DNA from: Hydrogenophaga sp.
GTDB lineage: Bacteria > Pseudomonadota > Gammaproteobacteria > Burkholderiales > Burkholderiaceae_C
Direction of reading: 5' to 3'
NCBI GenBank assembly: GCA_030684755.1
Contig: JAUXXN010000412.1
Coordinates: forward strand, 1-5,760
DNA: 5,760 bases
Notes under the pieces: model-generated
Databases searched by the model: none
Told to the model about the DNA's origin: nothing
The model's input: the letters and a program-made list of their open reading frames with translations, nothing else
Shown: positions 1-4,595 of the stretch, piece after piece
Layout: each line of letters starts with the position of its first letter
Numbering within the stretch: the first letter of the stretch is position 1
Made by a program: the position numbers and the translations under genes

Positions 1-2
1 TT

Positions 3-140
3 TTCGTGTTCTGGGGTGCTACCATGGTCTCCAGCGCTCTGACGACGTTGCTCGCCATGTCACCGTTCGAAGTCAACCGGTGCCCAGTGTCCGAAGACCA
101 GCGCCCGTCCAGTTGCGCGAAGAACGGTTGCAGCAGCTGA
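3..140 (+). CDS. C-terminal fragment of an unidentified, probably membrane, protein
   Basis: The left edge cuts this gene; only the last 45 codons and a TGA stop are visible. Of the three forward frames this one has a coding look: nearly all third positions are G or C. The competing frame, open to 295, runs straight through the terminator and has mixed third positions. The peptide begins with a hydrophobic stretch (FVFWGATMVSSALTTLLAMS), which could be a last membrane helix, followed by a polar tail with three cysteines ending in CAKNGCSS. The stop lies about 35 bp before a strong terminator, as expected for the end of a transcription unit. I do not recognise the family. A cbb3-oxidase accessory gene would fit the neighbours, but nothing in the fragment proves it. 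A short minus-strand reading from base 59 is possible but has poorer codon use. Confidence 0.45.
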   Translation, partial: FVFWGATMVSSALTTLLAMSPFEVNRCPVSEDQRPSSCAKNGCSS

Positions 141-173
141 TGCCGCTGCGCCCTTGGGCGCTAACTGGTAAAC

Positions 174-214
174 AAAAACCCCGGACGGTGTTAACTCCAA
201 CCCGGGGTTTTTTT
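174..214. terminator. Bidirectional rho-independent terminator
   Basis: An 11-bp perfect stem pairs AAAAACCCCGG (174-184) with CCGGGGTTTTT (202-212), with a 17-nt loop holding a GTTAAC palindrome. On the + strand the GC core is followed by seven T (208-214). Read on the - strand the same hairpin is followed by five T (complement of 174-178). It therefore can stop both the + strand gene ending at 140 and the - strand fnr gene ending at 261, which converge on it. Confidence 0.9.
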
Positions 215-260
215 ACGCCATTACCCAGGTGTGGGCGAGGGCTGATAGCAAAGGCTGCTG

Positions 261-980
261 TCAGCGGCAGGTCTGCGGGTTCACAATCTGTTTGAGACCG
301 TCGGTGTTCTTGATGTGCACATAGCGCTGCTTGACTTCAATGATGCCTTCATCGACAAATTTCGAGAATGTGCGGCTCACCGTTTCCAGCTTCATGCCCA
401 GGTAGCTGCCAATCTCTTCACGGGTCATGCGCAAGATCAATTCAGACTGCGAAAACCCGCGAGCATGCAAGCGCTGCACAAGGTTGAGTAAAAACGCTGC
501 CAGTCGCTCCTCAGCGCGCATACTGCCCAACAGCAGCATCACCGAGTGGTCGCGCACGATCTCGCGGCTCATGATCTTGTGCACATGGTGCTGGAGCGTG
601 GTGAATTCGCGGGACAACTCTTCCACTTGGTCAAACGGCATCACGCACACCTCCGCGTCTTCCAGCGCAATCGCGTCGCAAGAGTGGTGGTCGCTGACGA
701 TGCCGTCGAGCCCAATGATTTCGCCCGTCATCTGAAACCCTGTCACCTGATCGCGGCCATCGGCCGTGGTGACGCAGGTTTTGAAAAACCCCGAGCGCAC
801 GGCGAACAGCGAAGTGAACTTGTCACCTGTGCTGAAGAGGGCTGAGCCACGCTTGATGCGGCGTCGCGTGGAAATCACAGCGTCGAGCTTGTCTATCTCT
901 TCGCTGTTCAGGCCCATGGGCAGGCACAGCTCCCGCAGGTTACAGCTTGAACAGGCGACTTTGATGCTTTGGTGGTCCAT
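261..980 (-). CDS. fnr: FNR/ANR-type oxygen-sensing transcription regulator (Crp/Fnr family)
   Basis: A cytoplasmic regulator that binds a [4Fe-4S] cluster without oxygen, dimerises and activates genes for low-oxygen life. Numbering from an upstream ATG at 992 (243 aa), the N-terminal ligands are C14, C17 and C23 in a CxxC-x5-C motif (ACSSCNLRELC), and the fourth is C116 (EVCVMPF, matching E. coli C122). A cyclic-nucleotide-like beta barrel (about 30-125), a dimer helix (about 130-160) and a C-terminal helix-turn-helix follow. The recognition helix has E203-xx-S206-R207 (LETVSR), as in E. coli FNR, which predicts binding to TTGAT half-sites. All key residues are present and length is normal. 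I chose the ATG at 980 (MDHQSIKVAC, 239 aa) because a GGGA lies 6 nt upstream; the ATG at 992 has no visible ribosome site. It diverges from hemN, a classic FNR target, and ends about 47 bp from a shared terminator. Confidence 0.93.
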   Translation of the reverse strand: MDHQSIKVACSSCNLRELCLPMGLNSEEIDKLDAVISTRRRIKRGSALFSTGDKFTSLFAVRSGFFKTCVTTADGRDQVTGFQMTGEIIGLDGIVSDHHSCDAIALEDAEVCVMPFDQVEELSREFTTLQHHVHKIMSREIVRDHSVMLLLGSMRAEERLAAFLLNLVQRLHARGFSQSELILRMTREEIGSYLGMKLETVSRTFSKFVDEGIIEVKQRYVHIKNTDGLKQIVNPQTCR

Positions 981-1094
981 TATTTTTCCCATAATCCGAG
1001 GTTAGCTTAACGCATTGCTCCGAGCCCTGTCGAAAAAAAACCGGTTTGCTCATGGCTATGGGCACTAGGGGCAACCCTCGCTCGGATGGTAGCC

Positions 1095-1108
1095 TTGATC
1101 AAGATCAA
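1095..1108. promoter_or_regulatory. Perfect FNR/ANR box upstream of hemN
   Basis: TTGATCAAGATCAA matches the FNR consensus TTGAT-N4-ATCAA at all ten defined positions. Its centre (1101.5) is 61 bp before the hemN GTG. If it works as a class II activator site at -41.5, transcription would start near 1143, with CACATT (1131-1136) as a weak -10 hexamer, typical of activator-dependent promoters. The regulator gene itself lies divergently, its start about 115 bp to the left, so the same site could also influence fnr. The site sequence is directly seen; its function rests on FNR knowledge and on the FNR recognition residues encoded next door. Confidence 0.88.
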
Positions 1109-1150
1109 AGGACTAAGCCCGTTGATGCGGCACATTCAGGCCTCAGAACT

Positions 1151-1154
1151 GGAG
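1151..1154 (+). promoter_or_regulatory. Ribosome binding site that fixes the hemN start
   Basis: GGAG, 8 nt before the GTG at 1163. The frame is open further upstream (TTG 1046, ATG 1052, ATG 1058), but those starts lack a comparable site and would place the FNR box inside the coding region. Confidence 0.75.
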
Positions 1155-1162
1155 AACTGTTT

Positions 1163-2542
1163 GTGAGTCACGCTATTTCTAACGAGTTGCTCAAGCAATT
1201 CGATATTCCTGGACCTCGTTACACCTCGTACCCGACGGCAGACCGATTTATCGAAGCTTTCACAGAGCAAGACTACATACAGGCACTTGAGCAGCGCCGC
1301 GCGGGGTCGATGGCGCTGCCTCTCTCACTTTATGTACACATTCCGTTCTGCGAATCGGTTTGCTACTACTGTGCGTGCAACAAGGTCATTACCAAGCACC
1401 ACGAACGCGCTTCCGAATACCTGCGTTATCTCTCCCGGGAGGTGGAGCTGCAGGTGCAGCACTTCGGACAAGGTCACAGTGTGTCTCAGCTTCATTTGGG
1501 GGGGGGGACGCCCACCTTCTTGTCAGATGCCGAGCTTGAAGACCTGATGTCCATGATTCGGCGCAATTTCACGCTGGTGCCGGGCGGCGAGTATTCCATT
1601 GAAGTCGATCCGCGCACCGTAACCGACCAGCGCCTGCAGACCTTGGCGCGCCTGGGTTTCAACCGTTTGAGCTTTGGTGTTCAAGACTTTGACCCGGCTG
1701 TGCAAAAAGCGGTGCACCGGGTGCAGCCGGCTGAACAGGTCTTCGCTTTGGTAGAAACGGCCAGGAAGATTGGGTTCGAGTCGGTCAACGTGGACCTGAT
1801 CTATGGGTTGCCACTGCAAACCCCGGAGTCATTCGCACGCACCCTGGCCCAGGTCAACGAGTTGCGCCCAGACCGGATTGCACTTTACGCCTATGCCCAC
1901 TTGCCCTCGCGCTTCAAGCCGCAGCGCCGCATCGTCTCGGCTGAGTTGCCCAGTGGTGGTGACAAGCTGGCCATGCTGTCCGCTTCTTTGGATGCATTTA
2001 TGGAAGCAGGCTACGTGTATGTGGGTATGGACCACTTTGCCTTGCCTACCGATGCACTGGCTGTGGCCAAACGCCAGGGCCGTTTGCATCGAAACTTCCA
2101 GGGCTACAGCACCCAACCAGATTGTGATTTGATCGCCTTGGGTGTTTCAGCTATTGGGCGCATCGGCGCCACCTACAGCCAGAATGCCAAAACCTTGGAT
2201 GAGTACTATGACGCGTTGGACCAGGGGCGCCTGCCCATCGTCCGGGGCCTGGCGCTCAACCGCGATGACTTGTTGCGCCGCTGCGTCATCATGTCTCTCA
2301 TGTGTCAAGGCCAGTTGCAGTACGAATCGATTGAGCTCGGTCACCTCATCGACTTCAAGTCGTACTTCACCCGAGAGCTGGAGGTGCTTGCTGGTTTGGC
2401 CGACAGCGGTTTGGTCACCATCGACGACACAGGCGTTGAAGTCACCTCGACCGGCTGGTTTTTGGTTCGTGCGATTGCCATGGTATTCGACAAAAATCTA
2501 CAGGTTGATCTGGACCGAGCGCGGTTTTCAAAAATTATCTGA
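1163..2542 (+). CDS. hemN: Oxygen-independent coproporphyrinogen III oxidase (radical SAM)
   Basis: HemN decarboxylates coproporphyrinogen III to protoporphyrinogen IX in the cytoplasm using SAM radicals, replacing oxygen-dependent HemF when oxygen is scarce. Starting at GTG 1163 the protein is 459 aa, close to the 457 aa of E. coli HemN. Visible landmarks: N-terminal GPRYTSYPTADRF (17-29), which marks true HemN; radical-SAM cluster C63-x3-C67-x2-C70 followed by C72 (CESVCYYCACNK); the SAM-binding GGGTP (113-117); NVDLIYGLP (209-217); and a HemN C-terminal domain with LRRCVIMSLMCQG. CYYCACN separates it from HemW, which lacks the extra cysteine. It is preceded by a perfect FNR box, so anaerobic induction by the divergent fnr product is expected. 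The glycines of GGGTP are coded by an unbroken run of ten G. The next gene starts 61 bp downstream on the same strand and is probably cotranscribed. Confidence 0.95.
   Translation: MSHAISNELLKQFDIPGPRYTSYPTADRFIEAFTEQDYIQALEQRRAGSMALPLSLYVHIPFCESVCYYCACNKVITKHHERASEYLRYLSREVELQVQHFGQGHSVSQLHLGGGTPTFLSDAELEDLMSMIRRNFTLVPGGEYSIEVDPRTVTDQRLQTLARLGFNRLSFGVQDFDPAVQKAVHRVQPAEQVFALVETARKIGFESVNVDLIYGLPLQTPESFARTLAQVNELRPDRIALYAYAHLPSRFKPQRRIVSAELPSGGDKLAMLSASLDAFMEAGYVYVGMDHFALPTDALAVAKRQGRLHRNFQGYSTQPDCDLIALGVSAIGRIGATYSQNAKTLDEYYDALDQGRLPIVRGLALNRDDLLRRCVIMSLMCQGQLQYESIELGHLIDFKSYFTRELEVLAGLADSGLVTIDDTGVEVTSTGWFLVRAIAMVFDKNLQVDLDRARFSKII
1498..1507 (+). repeat. Ten-G homopolymer inside hemN
   Basis: The last base of a TTG codon and three consecutive GGG codons form an unbroken run of ten G. 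It encodes G113-G115 of the SAM-binding GGGTP motif. The reading frame is intact at this length. Gain or loss of one G would truncate or scramble HemN after about residue 115. Such runs are prone to replication slippage and to sequencing error. Confidence 0.9.
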
Positions 2543-2603
2543 GCGTTCAGTAGGAGACTGGCTGCCTTTACCCAGCCGTTTCTCAGCTGCGCTACATTGA
2601 GCT

Positions 2604-3431
2604 ATGCAGACATCAATGGCTATCACAGCCCTGTTCATGGGAATCGCTGGGGGCCCTCACTGCGTGGCCATGTGCGGCGCAGCTTGTGCAGGTATCAGTC
2701 GAGCAGCGGGCGAGCGCAGTACCCGTGCTCTTTGGTCCTTTCAGTTCAGCCGCATGGCGGGCTCCGCGCTCTTTGGGGCCTTTGCAGCGGGTTCGGTTCA
2801 AGGTCTCGCATGGCTGGGCACCAACACGGCCGTGTTGCGTCCGGTTTGGACCATGTTTCATGTGGCAGCCCTTCTTTTGGGCGCTGTGTTGATTTGGCAA
2901 GCCCGCCAGCCAGCGTGGATTGAGAACTTGGGTCAAATAATTTGGCGCAAGGCTCGGCCTGTGATGGCTTCCTTGGGATCACGCGCTCCGATGGTGCTGG
3001 GGGTGGCTTGGGCGCTCATGCCATGTGGGCTGTTGTATTCGGCGTTGTTGGTGGCCTCTTTGTCAGCCAACGCCTTGGAGGGCGCGGCCATCATGGCGCT
3101 CTTTTCCATCGGTACCTCAATTTCACTGACGGCAGGCCCCTGGTTGTTGTTGCGCCTGAGAGGGGGCCGCTCGGGGGCTTGGGGTATTCGACTTGCCGGT
3201 GTGGCTTTGGCTGCCACGTCGGGTTGGGCCCTTTGGATGGGCATTACCAACCCCACCGGCCTTTGGTGCGCCTGCTCGCTTTTCAGCTGGGCGGCGCGCG
3301 ACGACCAGGCAGGGTGGCTAAAACCAAGCCAAACAGCGCAATGCCAAACGCCACCATTTGCAAACTGGTCAAGCGCTCGCCCAGAAAGAGCACGCCAATA
3401 CCGGCGGCGCTCACCGGCAGCATCACTGTAA
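2604..3431 (+). CDS. SafE/DsbD_2-type membrane protein (sulfite exporter TauE/SafE family label), possible copper or cbb3-oxidase role
   Basis: A polytopic inner-membrane protein of 275 aa. The first helix carries GIAGGPHCVAMCG (13-25), the signature of the DsbD_2/SafE-like group (usually GxxHCxxMCG); H19, C20, M23 and C24 could bind metal or thiols. A second motif, ALMPCGLLYSAL (C141), lies at the start of a later helix, as the second cysteine does in DsbD-like proteins. About six helices can be read, ending near WALWMG (208-213). The family label 'sulfite exporter' is nominal; members sit beside cco (cbb3 oxidase) genes and are suspected to handle copper. Its place behind hemN and near fnr fits that. 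The family domain appears to end near W221-C222; the last 53 or so residues are hydrophilic, unlike the rest, and are read antisense to the EamA gene. No strong ribosome site precedes ATG 2604; ATG 2616 is an alternative. Confidence 0.8.
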   Translation: MQTSMAITALFMGIAGGPHCVAMCGAACAGISRAAGERSTRALWSFQFSRMAGSALFGAFAAGSVQGLAWLGTNTAVLRPVWTMFHVAALLLGAVLIWQARQPAWIENLGQIIWRKARPVMASLGSRAPMVLGVAWALMPCGLLYSALLVASLSANALEGAAIMALFSIGTSISLTAGPWLLLRLRGGRSGAWGIRLAGVALAATSGWALWMGITNPTGLWCACSLFSWAARDDQAGWLKPSQTAQCQTPPFANWSSARPERARQYRRRSPAASL

Positions 3432-4209
3432 ACACGCCCGCCTGTGATGCCGGTATCGTCTTTAGCCCAGTCATCCAGAGCCACACCGTCCAAACACTGG
3501 CCGCGAGGCCGTAAAAAACCAGCAGCCCCCACAAAGGCATCTCCACCGAGCCAAAGTCAAACTGCCAAGCTGCCCAAAGTCCAAAAGGTGTGACAAGCAC
3601 AAACCCCCACAAGTTGATGATGGCTGAAATGCGCTTGGGGCTCAGTCCATCGGTTAGGAGTTTGCCGATGACCACATAAGCGGCTTCGCAAATCACGGCG
3701 GCAAATACCAGCAGGTTGCCCAACAAACCGCGATTGATGCCGAACAGGTCGCTTGAATCAGACGCTGTGAGAGCGCTCGGGTCGGCCTTTTGAAGCGAGA
3801 AAAGCCCAATGCCGATGGCAGCACAGGCTATGCCTGCTGCACTGCGCCAGCCAATACGCTCTCGCAAAAATAGCCAGCTCAGCAGCGCCACCACGGCGGG
3901 TATGGACGACATGACCACCCCCGCAGCAACAGCGGTGGTCATGCTTACCCCGAACAGCATGCAAATGGAAAACAGAAAATTGCCCAGGAACGACTCTAGA
4001 AACAACAGTCGGCGTGTACGGCTTGATATGGGGGGTTCGTTGGCTGGTTTGCGCAGCCACCGCCACATGGCAAGTCCGCCGATGCCAAAGCGCAGCCATG
4101 CCAACAAAAAGATGGGAAAAACAAGGACCAGTGGCTTTGAAAGAGCCACATAGCTGCCTACCAGCGCCATGCTCAAACCCAGGCATGCGAATGCATACCA
4201 GCGGCTCAT
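3283..4209 (-). CDS. EamA/DMT-superfamily permease (drug/metabolite transporter)
   Basis: An inner-membrane carrier, 308 aa from the chosen start, with about ten hydrophobic helices in two EamA repeats (roughly residues 5-140 and 161-301). The first repeat has the characteristic TTAVAAGVVMSSIPAVVALL run followed by FLRERIGWR (115-123); the second has the parallel SQAGVFTVMLPVSAAGIGVLFLGERL. This internal duplication, with an ER-containing loop after helix 4 of each half, defines the family. Substrates range over amino acids, sugars and metabolites, usually for export, and cannot be told from sequence. I start it at ATG 4209 (MSRWYAF) because AAGGA lies 8 nt upstream; in-frame ATGs at 4218 and 4254 would add 3 or 15 polar residues. 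It converges on the SafE-like gene with overlapping 3' ends, and diverges from aceA across a long AT-rich region. A link to C2 metabolism is not shown. Confidence 0.88.
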   Translation of the reverse strand: MSRWYAFACLGLSMALVGSYVALSKPLVLVFPIFLLAWLRFGIGGLAMWRWLRKPANEPPISSRTRRLLFLESFLGNFLFSICMLFGVSMTTAVAAGVVMSSIPAVVALLSWLFLRERIGWRSAAGIACAAIGIGLFSLQKADPSALTASDSSDLFGINRGLLGNLLVFAAVICEAAYVVIGKLLTDGLSPKRISAIINLWGFVLVTPFGLWAAWQFDFGSVEMPLWGLLVFYGLAASVWTVWLWMTGLKTIPASQAGVFTVMLPVSAAGIGVLFLGERLTSLQMVAFGIALFGLVLATLPGRRAPPS

Positions 4210-4217
4210 GGTGTGCA

Positions 4218-4222
4218 TCCTT
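4218..4222 (-). promoter_or_regulatory. Ribosome binding site choosing the EamA start
   Basis: On the - strand AAGGA precedes ATG 4209 by 8 nt. It almost touches the ATG at 4218, so it cannot serve that start. Confidence 0.65.
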
Positions 4223-4383
4223 GTGTCGATTGAATTTTCATGGCTGCGGATCATGCCCGATCTGTTGGGTCATAGGCACAGTCTTTGTGCGTGCCTGTTC
4301 GGTTTGCACAGTTGTAACTGATCGAGCGGTGCGGGTTTTCCACGATGAGAATCAATAATTTCATAATATGGAAAATAGCATTG

Positions 4384-4394
4384 TTGCAGTGCAA
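4384..4394. promoter_or_regulatory. TTGCA-G-TGCAA palindrome, one of several TTTGCA-type elements
   Basis: A perfect 5-1-5 inverted repeat, extended on the right to TGCAAA. Further TTTGCA copies on the + strand lie at 4303-4308, 4423-4428 and 4545-4550 (the last reading TTTGCAA). ScfR-family regulators (RamB, PccR, MccR), which control isocitrate lyase and propionyl-CoA genes in other bacteria, bind TTTGCAA(A)-like sequences. The element sequences are seen; assignment to an ScfR regulator is inference. Confidence 0.35.
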
Positions 4395-4438
4395 AAAATT
4401 TTCTCATTACAGGAAATAAAATTTTGCATTGAGAAAAA
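4390..4438. repeat. Interleaved inverted repeat upstream of the aceA promoter
   Basis: TGCAAAA (4390-4396) recurs inverted as TTTTGCA (4422-4428), and TTTTCTCA (4399-4406) recurs inverted as TGAGAAAA (4430-4437). The order is A-B-A'-B', with each inverted copy shifted about 31-32 bp, so the arms would cross if folded. Two composite protein sites on one DNA face, about three helical turns apart, is a simpler reading than an RNA fold, since it lies upstream of the inferred transcription start. Confidence 0.45.
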
Positions 4439-4442
4439 TCAT

Positions 4443-4471
4443 TTTAGATCGTTGATATACAATGATAAAAT
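4443..4471 (+). promoter_or_regulatory. Candidate sigma-70 promoter of aceA
   Basis: TTTAGA (4443-4448) stands 17 bp before TAAAAT (4466-4471), and the -10 is extended by TGA (TGATAAAAT). Transcription would start near 4478, giving a leader of about 118 nt. It is the best-spaced pair I could find by eye in the AT-rich segment, where chance matches are common. Confidence 0.45.
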
Positions 4472-4474
4472 AAT

Positions 4475-4490
4475 TGTCTTGTATAAGACA
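4475..4490. promoter_or_regulatory. Putative operator 1 of aceA (TGTCTT-N4-AAGACA)
   Basis: TGTCTTGTATAAGACA is a perfect 6-bp inverted repeat around a 4-nt centre, overlapping the inferred transcription start. A second copy lies exactly 30 bp downstream. Position over the start point suggests a repressor site. The cognate regulator is not known to me. Confidence 0.5.
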
Positions 4491-4503
4491 TAAGAGCTTT
4501 TCA

Positions 4504-4521
4504 AACTCTTCTATAAGACTT
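4504..4521. promoter_or_regulatory. Putative operator 2 of aceA (TCTT-N4-AAGA)
   Basis: TCTTCTATAAGA (4507-4518) is the core, with flanking AA/TT pairs extending the symmetry past one mismatch. Over 17 positions (TCTTnTATAAGACnTAA) it matches operator 1 at 15, with a 30-bp offset, about three helical turns, placing both on the same DNA face. Confidence 0.48.
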
Positions 4522-4584
4522 AAAGTAAGTACATCGGCACTGTATTTGCAAGCACGCGTACCGACCCTGTTTCCTCAACCTCAT

Positions 4585-4588
4585 GGAG
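4585..4588 (+). promoter_or_regulatory. Ribosome binding site of aceA
   Basis: GGAG 7 nt before ATG 4596, optimal spacing. It supports this start, which also gives the expected N-terminus for the family. Confidence 0.85.
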
Positions 4589-4595
4589 TAGTTTC

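Larger units (their letters stand above)
4210..4595. other. AT-rich intergenic control region between the EamA gene and aceA
   Basis: No gene is supported here. From about 4345 to 4530 the sequence is strongly AT-rich, in sharp contrast to the GC-rich genes on each side. Contents from left to right: a small hairpin GCACA-gtctt-TGTGC (4276-4290); TTTGCA-type elements at 4303, 4384-4395, 4423 and 4545; an interleaved inverted repeat (4390-4438); a candidate aceA promoter (4443-4471); two tandem TCTT-N4-AAGA palindromes (4475-4490 and 4504-4521) with a hairpin-like AAGAG/CTCTT repeat (4492-4510) between them; and the aceA ribosome site. The size suggests multiple regulator inputs to aceA, the EamA gene or both. 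Confidence 0.7.

Noticed and set aside
80..295. A 71-codon + strand frame
   Set aside because: It runs through the rho-independent terminator and into the 3' end of fnr, with poor codon use; the frame ending at 140 is the better coding candidate.
1001..1011. GTTA-GCT-TAAC palindrome and AAACCGGTTT (1038-1047) in the fnr-hemN region as regulator sites
   Set aside because: Short, single palindromes with no match to a motif I know; such words are expected by chance.
1046..1162. N-terminal extension of HemN from TTG 1046 or ATG 1052/1058
   Set aside because: It would contain the FNR box and promoter, lacks a ribosome site and makes the protein about 40 aa longer than HemN elsewhere.
2558..2580. 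Hairpin GGCTG...CAGCC between hemN and the SafE-like gene as a terminator
   Set aside because: Only five base pairs with a large loop and no proper T-run follow; it is not expected to end transcription.
2942..3514. A 190-codon + strand frame and a 199-codon - strand frame (2933-3532) across the SafE/EamA junction
   Set aside because: Both are low-complexity Gly/Ala/Arg-rich readings of the two real membrane protein genes in other frames.
4452..4471. TTGAT-like words near 4452 as an FNR box for aceA
   Set aside because: The sequence TTGATATACAATGAT does not carry ATCAA at the required spacing, so the symmetric FNR site is absent.
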